This document shows positions 42,011 through 55,406 of a DNA stretch of 64,000 nt, piece after piece. The translations under genes and the position numbers were made by a program. The notes below the pieces were generated by a model that was not told where the DNA came from, ran no database searches, and saw only the letters and a list, made by a program, of their open reading frames with translations. Each line of letters begins with the position of its first letter. Position 1 is the stretch's first letter. The stretch comes from Cheilinus undulatus (taxonomy: Eukaryota; Chordata; Actinopteri; Labriformes; Labridae): NCBI RefSeq assembly GCF_018320785.1, contig NC_054872.1, forward strand, positions 24,758,769 to 24,822,768. Reading direction: 5' to 3'.

Positions 42011-43973
42011 AAATTAATTTTCCCTGAAAGTTATTTCAGTCCCTTCTACTGTTCTGACTAATCTCTGATTTATAGTCTGGATTTGCCCTTGAAAATTGAA
42101 GGTGTTAACAATGTTTGAGACAAGACTTGAACTCATGGTGTGAGTTTGTATTCAAACAGTTACAACAATAGCACAGGAGGCAGATATTTGTGATTGCTTT
42201 CTCATGGTTTGACCTCTGTTGTAACTGGGGTAATCTTTTCATTTCTCTGAATTCAAGAATAAAATTCCAGAGGGTCCCAGTAATGCAGAGAAGCTACATG
42301 GTGATGGTTTTCAGAGAAAAACTGATGAGATAAATAAAAACCTTGAGCAACAGTGGAGTGTTGTGTGTTGAAACCATCACGTGGTGTGATTTTGAAAGGC
42401 CCTCAAACCTCTCAGTGAAGGCCAAGCCAGCTAGTGAAAGAGAAAAAAACAAGGAAGCTAAGAGAGCCACGAAGCCACATACAAATGTGTGCTTTTGCTT
42501 TTACCATGGTTTTTGTTGAGGAAATCAGCCTTGAGTTAATTCACTGTGGTGGTTAAAAAAGTGCAAGAGTATTGTACTCAAGTAAAAGTGCAGTTAGTTT
42601 GATAAAAATTCATCTGATTTCTGCAACATATTTAAACAATGGGACAGAAGACTGTTTATTACTATGTTATGGCAGCTTTTCTTCATCTTGCTTGATGTAC
42701 ATCTTTAGTTTAACAGTGTTGAGTTTACATTTTTGTCTGTTGCACTTGATAATGCTCCATACATTTTCAATGGGAGACAGGTGTGGACTACATGTAGGCC
42801 AGTCTTGTACCCACATTCTTTAACTGTGAAGCCATGCTGTTGTAACTCATGCAGAATGTGATTTGGCATTGCCTTGCTGAAATAGGCAGGGATGTGCCTG
42901 AAAACATGTCAACTAAATGGAAGCATATGTTGCTCCAAAACCTGTATGTACCTCTCACTATTAAAGTTCCTGTAACGTGAAATTCAAACTTTGTGCATAA
43001 ACACGTCAAATATTTTGGAATAAGGTTGCTGTAAACATGTGAAAACACTGAGATCTACATGTGACAGAATTTTTTATTTTAGACTTAAAAAACTGTTCAC
43101 CTCTTCCCTGATTTGGCTTTATTTGGGCTGGGCAAATATATACAAGTCAATGACATTGCCAGTCTTGATGGAGAATGACCCCACCTCCTAACACTACAAC
43201 AATATAACATCACTGCGCTGATGCCTGTGCCTTCATTGAAAGTTAACTGTTGGCTATATGCTGTCTTTGTTCATTGTGAGGTAAATTTCCCAAATCTTTC
43301 AGCCACAGTGGCCTATGGGTCATTTAAAGTATCATAACAGAGAGATTTGTGCCAGAAAACAGTAAATTTAATCCCCAACTTCTGTCCCTCCGTTCTGACA
43401 GAGAGACAGAAGTTGTGCTCTTATCAGAAGCATTCTTTTTAAGTCGAGGTTAGAGACACACCTGTTCACTGCTGCCTTTGAATAAAAGACTTTATCACTT
43501 TTTAAATTTTCTGTTGTAACTACACATAATCACTGTTACTTTTACTTTAATCACTTAACCTTCATGTCCCTGAGTTTCTCATCCTTGTGCATCGGTCATT
43601 CTGAACCATTGAATTGAGATGGGGTCAGGTGCTGTAAGTAGACCAGAAATCCACCACAGACATCATGTTATGATCTTTGCTTTTATCTCTTGAGGGTTTA
43701 ACAGGCTGTTTTTTTTTTATTTTCTGCTACACCATATTTCCAGTTTTAGATTTTTTTTAATTCAACCTTATTAATTAACAAAATCTGGCAGTTACATTCA
43801 TGAAATAACAACATTGCAAATATCACAAACTGAACAATCTTTTCAAGAGTAAAACAGAAAAATAATGGTCAGAGATCTAATCTGAGATTATATCATGTAC
43901 TGATTTGTTTAAGGAGTAGTTACACAAATGCTGGCTCACTTTAGCTTCGTTACATTTAGCTAATGGTGATATA

Positions 43974-44488
43974 CAGTGCTTAACAAATTTTTTAGACCAC
44001 CTGTCATATTTGTCTCAGAGACCATCCAGCATCATGAAGTGCTTTAATGTGGACTCTTTCATTTTCAGTGAGCTCTCCACGTTTTACCATTTTGAACAGG
44101 AATGAGGAATGTCAAACTGAATTCACCATTTTATACCCAAATTTGAGCCGGCTCACTGGGCTTCTCTGAGAAGTCAGAAATAAATCAAGCATAACATTCA
44201 ACCACTAAAACTCATTGTTCTGTTCAGGAATGCAAGTAAATAACTATAATTTGACATATTAATCAAGAAATATGAATGTGCTTTACTATTTTTTCAGTTT
44301 TTTTATAAATGAGTACATTTGAAAATTCATGGATAACAATAATAATTATATTTTAGCATTAAAAATATCATTTGGGTTAAAGAGCTTCTACATAAAATGA
44401 TTTTGGTAATTATCAGTGCTGTTAATTTATGGCAGCTGTGGCATAAACCTTACTTTGGGTGGTGGTCCAATAAATTTGTTGAGCACTG
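43974..44488 (+). mobile_element. Tc1-derived MITE, copy 3, uninterrupted
   Basis: 515 bases between CAGTGCTTAACAAATTTTTT and its inverted end GAGCACTG, with TA flanks. It supplies the empty sites for the insertions at 30127 and 32551. It is itself inserted within GCTA-rich sequence related to 10320-10998. Confidence 0.9.
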
Positions 44489-45720
44489 TAGATAAGCTAG
44501 CTATGTAATTAATGTTACTACATAAGCCAATGTAGCCAGAGCTGTAGCGAGGGTATAAAAATCAGTGAGGTCCCCAATTTTTATTCTGTTAATGTATTGT
44601 ATTCAAGAATTCTGGAGCCTGTAAAATAACTGCTAAATTGATACCTTCAAATGCAACCAAGCTATCCTCCTGACACAAATTTACTGTATCTTTTACTGAT
44701 ATTGTTTTGCTGGTAATACTCCCCATCAAGTATGATCAGCAGAACATCTATTTTGGTGTAAACTTATTTAGCGGTTGGTCAGTTTCTTTTGCTTTGCACT
44801 GCAGTGTACTGAAATCTATTAGAGGTGGCAGCATAACCTGATAAAATAAGCACTAAAGTCATCCTTATGCAGTCAACAACATGCTTTTACTTTAACAGAG
44901 CAGAACAAAAACCTCCCATGCAATAGATAAACATAAATAATCTAAAAAAGAGAACAGGTCAAAATCATCACATCTGGCAAATGCTCACACCTGGGTGCAC
45001 TTTCATACCATGAGAGCTTTGCAGTTACGGTTAACATTAGCATTTTCCCTTTATTTGCATTGCAGGATTAGCATAAAAGCCAACTCTTTCTGGCTTGAGT
45101 CAGTAAGTGATTCTGAGTTAGGCTGCTATTAGCTTTCAAACCACCTACGATAAACATTTGAACTTAATTCCAGCAGGTCATATTGGTCTCCTGCTTTGTT
45201 TACCATAACAATGTGCCTCCTGTAGAAGTTGTTGGACACAAATCCACACATTCCTAACGGAAAGCTCCAAATTACCCCAAATAATGACTTCCAAGCAAAT
45301 GGAATGCATTCAATTTGGGTGCGATGATATTCCTAGCTACGGCATCTGACAGCCATGGTTAGTGTAATGCAGCATTAGCTCCATTATCTATGTAGCTAAC
45401 GGAGATACGTAAGCTATTCTGGCTGTATTGTAATGTTTTCACAGAGGGTACCCTCTCTCCCTGTATGCAGACTTTTTTCACAGCTTTATCAAATGTTTTG
45501 AAATCAGGTTTTGCTGGTCAGATTTTTGACTTTTAACTTCTGGTATCCTAACCCTTTCCTTAACCCTAAACGGAAGTTTAATCTGATTTTATTTCTAAAG
45601 TTTTAGCCTGTATTTCTGTCCTAAGATATATGGTTACTAAGATGAATGGTCATGAGAGTGGCCATCAGAAATGAACGGGCTGCAGCAAGACTGTCTCGGG
45701 GGACTCTGAAAATGACTGGT
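44489..45720 (-). repeat. Diverged inverted relative of the 9.9-11.0 kb repeat
   Basis: Read on the minus strand, CTACATTGGCTTATGTAG at about 44510-44530 repeats 10938-10955. On the minus strand the part near 45540-45720 parallels 10025-10200, sharing CTTGCTGCAG, the TTAGGGTTTA-like run and ACCATTCATCT-like words. The stretch 44540-45300 between is less clearly shared. Confidence 0.55.
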
Positions 45721-46219
45721 TGAGCAAAACATCTCTTAAACCTTAAAGCATTAAATCAAATAAGAAAAACTTAAAACTGAGATACACAAAAAGCACACCT
45801 CATTCTAGAAACTGCAGAACAGAAGTGTCTCAGCTATGGTGATAAGCCAGTGGCAAGTATGTAGGATGCTGATACATCCAAGGTCAAGTTGGTTTCTTCT
45901 TGCTTCTTTTGTCTGGCGCATCAGTGATTCTGAAAGTATATTTAGTAACTTATGTAAATATACAAAAATCCAAAGTTCATTTACTTTCTCTTTAAATAGT
46001 CTGAGTATGAGCGTGAAAATATCCTGGAAAGAACATTAAAGGGAATAAGTGCATGCAAACTGACCGTGGTAAAAAACAAAAACAAAAAACAGAAGCACAA
46101 TAATATTTTCTCTTACTTCCTTTTTATACTCCAGGCTTTTACACATCCACATACTAGTGTTCAGTTTAACAAGTTTACAGTGTGAAAACTGTCAGCAAGT
46201 AAAGACAGACAACAGCAAT

Positions 46220-48847
46220 CATGTTTAACCCTTTATTTCTTTGTATTTTACAGTTTTTAAGTTAATTGTAACACAACTTCTTAACTCTGATGAAGGAAAT
46301 AAATCTAAGTCTGAGGCATGCTGAAACAGGAAGTGAATCTACAAATATGCTGAAAAAGAAAAGTAAAATTTAAGTGTTTTTACTCTTGACATGGTACTTG
46401 CTGATAAAAGGCACAAGTATAATGGCTCCTTACCTTAACTTTTCAATAGTTTAAGATTACGTGAAATAATTCTGCAGAAAACAGAACTCCAGTACTAGGA
46501 TGTTACCAAAAGCTTACAAAACTGATTTGCTAAACGCTTAATGTCATTTCCTGCAGCACTCTTGCTGAAACACAAAACTAAGAGTGGCTGGTGTCCTCCT
46601 TAGTGTCTAATTCTGCTGTATGGTTTAAAAACAATGGGAAATATTCAGGAGGTCTTAAATGTGCATTTTTAAAGTATTGTTGTATTTCAGTAGGATTCAC
46701 ATCACCATATAGACCAAACAGCTAAATAAAGGCAGGTTTACATCAAGTTATGGCTGCATGAGACTCGCTACGCATCACCATAAAGACGGTTTCAACTGAT
46801 TTTAGACCTTATAATCCTCTCAGTGCCAAACTAGATGATTTGGATAGACAAAGCATCCCCACACACCTGTTGTTGTTAGTAATGTTTTAAAGGTGGAGAT
46901 TCCACAGACATAAGATGTCATCGAGACAACATGAATATTGACTTTAGAGGTAAAACAATTATGAAGGACAATCGATGTTACCAGCTGGCTGGATTGTTTA
47001 AGGCAGTCTGACCTGGAAAAATTGATAACAAACAGATTCCAGAGCGGGGAGGCTCCGACCCAATAAGAAGTGGTAAAATAAATGTATTGACACCACATAC
47101 TTAGAAATATTTGGACAAATACTTGTTTGCAACACTCTTGAAAACAGTTCACATCCTCTCAATTATTGTGGGGGGTTGGGGAATTCTGGCCCACAATTGA
47201 GCTTCAAATTTTCCAGTACATAGCCAGCCTTAGCAGAGATGCCTGCATCATTTATCAACGTTCTGAATTCTTTCTTTACAGCAACCAAAATATGACACAG
47301 GAAGCATGATGGTTATGTCAAATAAACTTTGTTTGGGTGAACTTTGATTGCAGGTCTGAGTCATGAACTCTTGAGCTCAACCTTAACTTCTGACTTCTAT
47401 CTTACATACAGTACTGTGCAGAACTTTTAGGCACATTTGGGCCAAAAACTGAGGCTGAAGTAAGGTTTGTAATGGTTAGTAAGTCCACCTGAGGTCGGAA
47501 AAGAGCACTGACACAACCCTGGTCTCTGCTCTTGATGTCTCTGTATATTAGCGGGGCCATGGGAAAATAATCTGTTGAAAAAATAATAAAGTCCACACCT
47601 TTAGGGCGGAGTAAGGGGTGAATATGGCAAGTAAGCATGGCCTAGGGTACAGTCCATGTAGGTAGTAGGGTTGCCATGAGCTCCCTGGCTGTGCTGCAGA
47701 TGTCACATGGGCCCAGCGGTTTTTAGGCATATTAGCAGGGTTGAAAGGACCTGGACAATAGAAATGCCATAAAGCTTGACCTTGGCTACCAAACAACACA
47801 AGTGTTTGTCAACATGTGTCGAGCTTGACTCTGGCACTCTAGCTAACTACTCCATCAGGATATGACTGAGTGATATGACTGGCTCTTTCTACGAATTTCT
47901 GATAACTGGCCACTGGCAAGGGGTAGCTGTAAGACACTGATCATTTCCAACACACAGGAACAGCTTTTCCACAGCAAATTTTCATGGTTTAAAATACATT
48001 TACACATAAAATAAAATCAGGATGGTATTTTTTGTCAGAAAACACTACCTTCATATGCACAGGAGAAGATCAGACAGAGATGAGAGGTAACACTTTGTCA
48101 ACGGGGGGCGCCAAATTGATACAACCTAAAAGTTCCTGACAGGAGCTTTAATCAAGAAGGTACCTCTGTAAGTTTCAGTATTTCTATCTAACTTTTAAAA
48201 TCATGTTTAAACCAATAAAGGAATTTAGTGTAAACACACTCTAACCTTGAAAAACAGCCTTGACAACCCCAGCTGCTGTTCTGGTGGATCCATGGATACG
48301 GAGAGCTTTAATCAAAGTACTGTTCATAAAACTAAAAAGCTAACACTGTATCACTTTACTGAAGCATAAGCTTTCATTTTGATTCCATCCGCTGGTTTGA
48401 TAATGAAGTTTAACAGGATATCTTAAGCCTTGATAAACACTGCGTATGAAACGCTCTTGGTCTGACGGTATATATCTGCAACAATGGTGAGAACGCCTGC
48501 CCAGAGAAATGACTGGGCCACTAAAAGACTCAAGTTAATTCATAACAATGACCATAACAGAGAGTTTTTCTCTTTTTTCCCCTGGGGGGCTCTACTGGTG
48601 AGGCTTTAAGTCCAACAGCACTTCAATAAAACGTTAGCAACACAGCCAGAAGGGCTTTTTGGATTAATGAAACTTTAAACTATGAGCTCTGCTGTGGCAG
48701 TCTGAAAAAATCACAGTATATCTTTAGATTTCTTGTTAGACCGTGGTAGTCCTGTCCTCATGCATCAAAAACATCCTGCAATAAATACATGAACACATTT
48801 AAGAGTAAGTTCCAGAAGGATTTGATTTTTGGCATACTGCTCTTCTT
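46220..48847. other. Non-coding stretch downstream of the Ig receptor gene
   Basis: This may include its 3' UTR on the minus strand, since no AATAAA (minus) is obvious close to the stop and one occurs at about 46227. A family X repeat lies at 47405-47850. I see no exon. Confidence 0.4.
47405..47850 (+). repeat. Family X dispersed repeat, longest copy
   Basis: It begins TACAGTACTGTGCAGAACTT and contains AAGTAAGCATGGCCTAGGGT, the intact form of the site split by the MITE at 7839-8181. Partner copies are at 4553, 7720 and 12660. Confidence 0.65.
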
Positions 48848-51800
48848 CTATCTGGAATAATCTACATTTCCATATATATTGCATGTGTGATCCATGCTTT
48901 GAGCCATCTGATCCATTGGGCCCTGCAAAGAAGAAATTTTTTTAATACAGTAGGCCTCAATTTTGTTTGTTTGCATGATGATGTGCATAACTGTCCACAG
49001 CTATACAACATGACATACATGTCTGCTACTCGTTACAGAGTATTGTTGTGATATTATGGTTCTGTACCAAGAATGCAAAACAGGGTAAGTGAACTCAATC
49101 CAGGGGTGTCCAAACTTTTTTTCACTGAGGACCATTTGGCTCACATGCCCTAGTTTGGACACCCCTGACTTAACATTTTCAGTGCAGAGTTTGAAGCTTT
49201 TACATGCATCTTGCATTGAAAGTAAAATCAGCACTGCAAAGAGCAGTGAAAACAAAACAATGTTTCACTCAGCACTGGTGAGCATCACTTAATGCAACCA
49301 AAACATTAAATCCTGACTAAAAAGAGTAAATACCAAACTCAGTGAAAACAGTACCTTTACAACATTGATGTAGACAGGGTCATCGATGTCATTCACTTCA
49401 GGAAGCTTGTCATTTTTTTTGCAAGATGCATCACTGCAAAGAAGTTAAAAACAGTTTGCAATCCAATCCAACATGGAAAAATTGAATAAATAAGTCATTT
49501 TATCTGTAATTGATAACCAATGCTTTATTATCATAACATCTTTAGTCTCTTAATAAACTGAAACTATTCAAATCAAAATTTCTTCAAACAACTTGTTTAT
49601 TCATCTGTTAAGAGATTTAAAAAGTAGCATCTCTTCTCATTTGGTTATAACAATGGCAAAACAAACCTCTTTGGGTCATTCGATGATGCTCTGCTAAAAT
49701 TTGCATAATATCCAGATTCTTCCCGAGTAAAGGGTTGTGTCCTGTAGAAAGAAAAGGAGTCATTACTATGATTTGGGAATTTAAACATTGAATGCAAGGA
49801 TAAAAAGGACTATCATTGTTCTGGTAATCATTTCTGTGTAATTTTTAACAAAACTACTGGAATTTTTATTTATGATGTAGTAAAGTATAGCCTTTTAAAA
49901 AATGTATATCCCTTAAAAAAAAAAAAAAAAAAAAAAAAAAGGATGAATCCCTTTGTTTTGTTTTTTGTTGTTTGGCACACTGAACTAAATCATTAGGACA
50001 GCAATGCCAGCCTTATTATCTAGGCTATCATGTGTAAAAACACCAGGGTGCCAGAAAATTACGAAGAAAAAACTGAGACAAGTTTTATTGTAAGGGATAA
50101 ATAAATGTGAAAAGTGGTTAAAAAGGGTTAAAAGGGGCAAACAGTGGCAGAAATGGGCAAAATCTTGCAAATATTGGTTAGAAAGGGCAAAAAGATGTGG
50201 CAACATGAACCAAAAATGACTGTTTACAAATTTTTATGTATAGAAATATCAAGGCAGATTTCAAAATGTCTAAATAAATGGACATCTGGTAACCAGATGA
50301 CATCAGAGCTATATGAAGACCGAATTTGCGTGTTTATTTCAATTTAATTAAAAAAAAACACATTTACACAAAGGAAAAAAACAAGTTACCGACTAAAACC
50401 CCTCAAAGAGTGGCCAACATTTTCAGCCAAAACAGACCATGGTATCAAAATGGGTGTGCCAAACAATGTTGAAGACAAGCAGTGTTTTTGTTTACTAGAT
50501 GACAGAGAAGACAGGCAGCTCACACCTTGAGTTTGATTTGTTCCATTGTTTTCCTCATACTAAAAGCCTAGTGTCTGTTTCTGTGCATCTGTGAGCTGTT
50601 ACTGCTGGACTTTGTTGGAATCTTGAGATTTTCCTCTGACATGACAAATTTACTTCATATCTCTCACTTTAAATGAGTGTGTTAAACCCCTAAAATTCCA
50701 AATGGCCAGAATATTGGCTGGTGCAGGAGAAAGGGTTAAGTTAATTATGTGTCCACGGGGCCTGTGTGGGGGCCCCCCAGGCAATTGCCTACCCATTACC
50801 TAATAGTAATGTCCGCCTCTGAGAAAGGGCAAAAAGAAGAGGCAAATATTGACCAAAAGGGGCAAAAATAGGTTATAAGGGGTAAAACTGGGCAAAAGGC
50901 GGCAGAAATGGGTTAGAAGAGGCATGATGAAGTGGGAAAAAGTGACAAGAATGAATTAACAGTCCCAAAAGTGAGTTTAGAGGGATAAAAATGGCAAAGA
51001 GTGGCACAAAAAATAAGCCAACAGGGGGGACAAAATGGTGGAAAAATGTTGAAACAGGTTAAAAAGTAGCATGATTAAATTTCATCATCAGAACTGGATA
51101 ATAGCTTGACACACTTTTCAGCTCTAAAACAAGGTAGAGTTAGCCAGGATGCTAGCACCAATGCTAATGATCCAACACACACAAGTTAATGTCAACAATA
51201 AATAATAACTGGGGAGGGACCATTCTCTGGGTTTTCAGGGGCCCAGTCAATTCTGTGGGCAGGCCAGAGGGAAGTTTTACAGCTTTCTATTACTGAAAAT
51301 TATATCACTGTTTTCTTTAAATGTGTGTTTTGACATAACGAAGGAGAAAAGCTGTTAAAAAGTGGTGCTGCCTGCCTGTTAACAGACTGCTGCTCTCCAA
51401 AAAGCATGGCAGCCTACATGTGAAGCTATTCTTAAAACTTCAACAAATATAAAAGTCTTTAATGTTCATCTGATCAGGTCAATATGTCCATGCAAGGTTC
51501 AGTTTAAGAAAACAAACAAAAATGGGCTTCTATACTTTTCTTCATCTTTCCAAACTCTTTGTGTGGTCACAGATTCATGGTCATAGACTTTAAACAAGCT
51601 GAACTCTCTCCTATGAGAAGAGAATTCTAAAAACTGATTTTTAGTCTTTATATCAAACTATTAAACACTCAAGCGAGGAAACAAAACTTCTCTTTCAGCC
51701 GAGAGTGCCTGAACAAGGTTTTTATAAGAGAATCAAGGGTCCTCATTTTAAACAGACTTGAAGAGACCTTACCTTCTGTGTTTGATGTAAAAGAAGATTC

Positions 51801-52664
51801 CAGCGATAACAGCAATGATCACAATTAAAGCAATTGGTACAAAGATGGCTATGTACATTGATGATGAAGTCTTCAGGGTATCATCAGCTGTGAAGAAAAA
51901 TGTAAAAAGTAACACTTAGTATCATCGATTGAGCCTGGCACAGTCTTAAAAAACAAACTGAGGATGTAAAAACTTACTTGGAACAACTAAAGTGTCATTT
52001 CTATCTGAAAAAAAAAAGTTTCCTTTAGCCACAGTTCTTTTGGCATTGATTTTAAAGCAAATAACAAGGTCACATTTATGGAAAAAATGAGCTTGAAAAT
52101 GAACTTTTTCCAAACACAAATAAACAATTGATAGGAATACTTACCAATCACAAAAACAGAGACAGCATTTCCATAGAAGCTGAACTTTTCAGTCTTTGTG
52201 ATAAGCCTCACGTAGAGACCTTGATCAGCCTCTGTGACATTGTTGATCTTCAGGGAGCAATCTTTATTGCTATTATGTTGAACCAGCTCTGTCTTTCCTC
52301 TGTACTTCTCCAGCACATATGAGTTATTCTCATGTAAGATAAATACATTTTTGTCATTGTCAGAGATTGTGATGCTACTCCTCTGACGCTTTTTCCAGTA
52401 AACACTAACTTTGTCGTTGCACTGGTCGGACGGGCAGCGAAACGTACAGTTTATGGTCACACTGGAGCCTCTCACAGCAGTAATGGACTCATTCACACTT
52501 ATGGTCCAGTTCTTCTTAGCTGTAATCAAAACAAACCAATGTCATATTCATAAAATGCTCACTTTGTGAGGGTACACAAACAGATCAAACTATAACTACT
52601 CACCTTCTGCACAATAGGCCAGTATCAATATGAGAGTGAGCTGAATCAGGCCATTTAGCTTCAT
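48848..52664 (-). CDS. Siglec/CD22-like receptor with one V-set Ig domain
   Basis: Seven coding exons on the minus strand join in phase: 52664-52604, 52519-52145, 52004-51978, 51887-51773, 49741-49667, 49433-49355 and 48922-48848 (268 residues). Exon 1 gives the signal peptide MKLNGLIQLTLILILAYC. Exon 2 is a V-set domain with Cys45 (TINC) in strand B and Cys108 (KDCSLKI) in strand E. Strand F, DQGLYVRL, has no cysteine. A B-to-E disulphide is the Siglec hallmark. Arg125 lies near the sialic-acid arginine position but one residue off. A short stalk and the membrane helix (165-189) follow. The tail holds Y205 (YANF), Y239 (YINV) and Y261 (YGNV), all Y-x-N motifs known to bind Grb2-type SH2 domains. 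None is a strict ITIM, since the -2 residue is G, P or N. It is probably an immune-cell surface receptor; ligand and orthologue are unknown. Confidence 0.85.
49915..49940 (+). repeat. Poly(A) run
   Basis: 26 consecutive A in an intron of the Ig receptor gene. Confidence 0.85.
50095..51070. repeat. GGGCAAAAA/GGTTAAAA minisatellite-like blocks
   Basis: Degenerate AAAAATGGGCAAAAAGTGGC units at 50095-50190 and again at 50820-51070, the complement of the block at 41600-42010. Both lie in the largest intron (49742-51772) of the Ig receptor gene. Between them is unassigned AT-rich sequence. Confidence 0.65.
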
Positions 52665-53214
52665 CTGAACAAAGAAAAATACAGACTTTAAATAAAACAC
52701 TAGGCCTGCTTTATACTGTAGTACACTGTAAAAGGGTCATCCTTGTTATCCATGACTTTTCTGTCCCCAGGATTTAACTCATAGTATTTTCTCAAAGTAA
52801 ATAAAACTCAGTTCTCAGAAGACTTTTTAAAATACTGAGGTCTTCAGTTTAAAAATAATTCACAATAATGTATGTAAAATGGTTTTAAAATCACTTTAGT
52901 TCATTTTTAAATTATGTCCCCTGTCAGTGGTATAGGGGTGTGTGCAGAAGTGGGTAAACTGTTCATTTTTAAGTGGGTATACTCTATGGTGACAGAAATA
53001 ATAAGTGGATATCCCTGCGTACACCCTGCACTACACCATTATCCCCAGTACATTTTTCCAGTTTCAATGAGACACCTTTGCAATATGATGAAAAAATAAA
53101 TAGATAAATGGCTTTATGATTGTACAAATCATGTTACAGTCTATCTAATTAGAAATAAACATTACTTGAAAATGTTATTATTATCATTATTTTATAATTA
53201 CCTGTCTGTCCCCA

Positions 53215-54960
53215 AAACCAAGTTCCACCCTGTTAGGTTTTAGTCCTAACAGAGTGGAACCTGAATCTAACAGGGTGGAAAATCTTGTGCAAAATGAGAT
53301 CAAATACATACAGAATCTGGTGGCTACATATTCAAATGCCATTCAAACTGTTTTTGTACTTTACCAATATTTAATAAAGGTAACAGAATATCAATCATAG
53401 TCAGTTATAGGATATCTAATTGGCTTTACCTTGTCCTGTCATTTTACAGCTGTGATCAAGTAGTAGTTGATCATAATCTCTTGTGTGTAATCCAATTATA
53501 TGCCTAGTTGTTATTATTGATAATTGTTGATCAAATTTGCACAATTATGAAGTTCAAATGGCATATTTGTCAGGACAGGGCTTTAGCACTGGGTGCTGCA
53601 GAAATGCAATGGTGCTACATTTTACTGCGTTTTCATCTTTTTCCTACTTTATCTCTGAGGGCAGAGCCAGCCATGTTTACTACCCAGGTCTAAGGCCGAT
53701 AAAGGATATCATGATACACCATGTTGAAGTCTGATCATTTTAACTTCTGCCTACTAAAATGTTTTTAAGTTGCATTGCATAAGTAGGGCAGGAATTTAGT
53801 GAAAAGTTTGTAATTGAAGCTATGCATTTTCAAACAAAGAAGAAAAAAGCAACATTTGGGGTTAGATATGTTGATTTATTCACAAAAATGCTAAAAACTG
53901 TATTTTAAGAATAATGTTAAAGGTACTTTTTTAGTGCATGAGCACCACAGAGGATTATGCCAACTGTTTTCATTATAAGGAAAAAGCCAGAAAGCTGAGT
54001 TTAAACTTAGAATACTGTTTTTTCCTTAGGATTATAAAAGCATGCCAAAAATGTTTTTAGTGACCCCAATCCTCTTCTGTACATAAGTTTTTTTATGGTA
54101 AAAATATCTTCTTTTTTTTTATTATTAAGTTTTACTTGAAAAATTACATTTCCATGTTGTGATCAGCAAGGTCCAATTGTTTACTGTAGTTTTTCATTGT
54201 TATTTTCATTTTTTATGTTTGTTCTTGCATTATCTATCATAACACTCATATGCAACATACTTAAAACCAACCTGAAATATTCGAGGCTTTTAAGAAATCA
54301 TTGGGTGCTTAAGCCCCATCAGCCACTCCGTCGATCCACCCATGTTTATCTCACATCTCAGCTACTCTTGGTCCAAGTCTATGTTGTTGGGTTGTTTTGT
54401 TCTTGTGTATGGTCTTGTGTGTATGTTAAGCTCCCCTAACCTTGCAAAACAGATAGATACGCCCGTTTCTGTGTTTCTCACTGGCTCCCTTATTTTAAAG
54501 GTGCTATATAAATAGCCTAAAGCGATATTGGTATAAGTTACTGAACCAGCGTAGGCTCAACCCTGTTAGAGTGTGTTCCACCCTGTTGAGCTCCTTTCCA
54601 TCCTGTTAGTTACATGCTATTAAAATAATATAACAAGTACTGTATGGTAATTTTTCCTCATGTTTTTGAATGCAAATTTGTAGCGTTTCAAAGGATAAAC
54701 AGCATATACTGTACATGTTTTGGAGGGAAAAGCTGTGTTTTATTCATCAGTCTGGTAAAAATTGGAGCAAAAACGTTACATTCATAAACAATAAGACATA
54801 TTCAAATCAATCATTTTCATGTATTTATGATTCTAAGGAAAAATAACTTGCATGATGGAATAAGGGATACAGAAGGTTTTAGAACAGCTAAGTATTGGTG
54901 AATATGTGCATTATTAACATTAACATGTGTCCTCTAACAGGGTGGAATTTTCTCACAGTC
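53215..54960. repeat. Scattered CCACCCTGTTAG motif cluster
   Basis: The words CCACCCTGTTAG, its complement and close variants occur at about 53226, 53249, 53267, 54560, 54580, 54598 and 54937. The spacing is irregular and the sequence between is unrelated. It lies in the inferred 5' UTR intron of the Ig receptor gene. Its nature is unknown; it may be a decayed satellite or transposon. Confidence 0.5.
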
Positions 54961-55289
54961 TTTTCTAAAATATTTGCCTGTCATTGTAATTTTTTAGGTG
55001 CTTACATTCTACCATTTGAGATTCTGATAGTTAAACATGCCATGTACAACATTTAATCTGAAAAACTGGGGAAAAAAAAAACCCCAAAAGTTTGCACACT
55101 GAAAAGTCACCCACAGCCAGGAATGACTCAAAAATGAATATGCAGGCTCAACTTATAATACACAATAAAAAGAGAATAGATGAATAAACTTAAAAACATA
55201 GTTTCAAGTGGTAACACACATTTGATTTAAGATTTCCCAACTCAAATTAACAAGTTGCATTAACACAGTTCCTTTGAGTCAAATTCACT

Positions 55290-55406
55290 TTTGAGTTATA
55301 TCTTTGCTTTGTACTTGTGATATGCGCAATGACAATAAAGTTGAATCTAATCTAATCTAATGTAATCTAATCTAATCTAATCTAATCTAATGTAATCTAA
55401 TCTAAT
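55290..55406 (+). repeat. LINE 3' end with (TCTAA)n tail
   Basis: GCGCAATGACAATAAAGTTG followed by TCTAA units from 55345 to 55406 is the typical end of an L2/CR1-type fish retrotransposon, which ends in short tandem repeats. The body upstream is short and 5'-truncated. Confidence 0.75.

Larger units (their letters stand above)
40980..46219. other. Intergenic region rich in repeats
   Basis: It contains a pyrimidine-rich minisatellite-like block (41600-42010), a Tc1-derived MITE (43974-44488) and a diverged GCTA repeat around it. The rest is AT-rich and shows no splice-bounded frame. Short open frames such as 42572-42823 have no domain signature. Confidence 0.55.

Noticed and set aside
42572-42823. 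83-codon open frame as a membrane protein
   Set aside because: Hydrophobic by chance in AT-rich repeat sequence, with no splice or start context.
51987-52529. A single 180-codon open frame as a complete Ig gene
   Set aside because: It runs past the TTG|GTAAGT donor at 52145 into intron; the spliced model restores a membrane helix and tail in phase.
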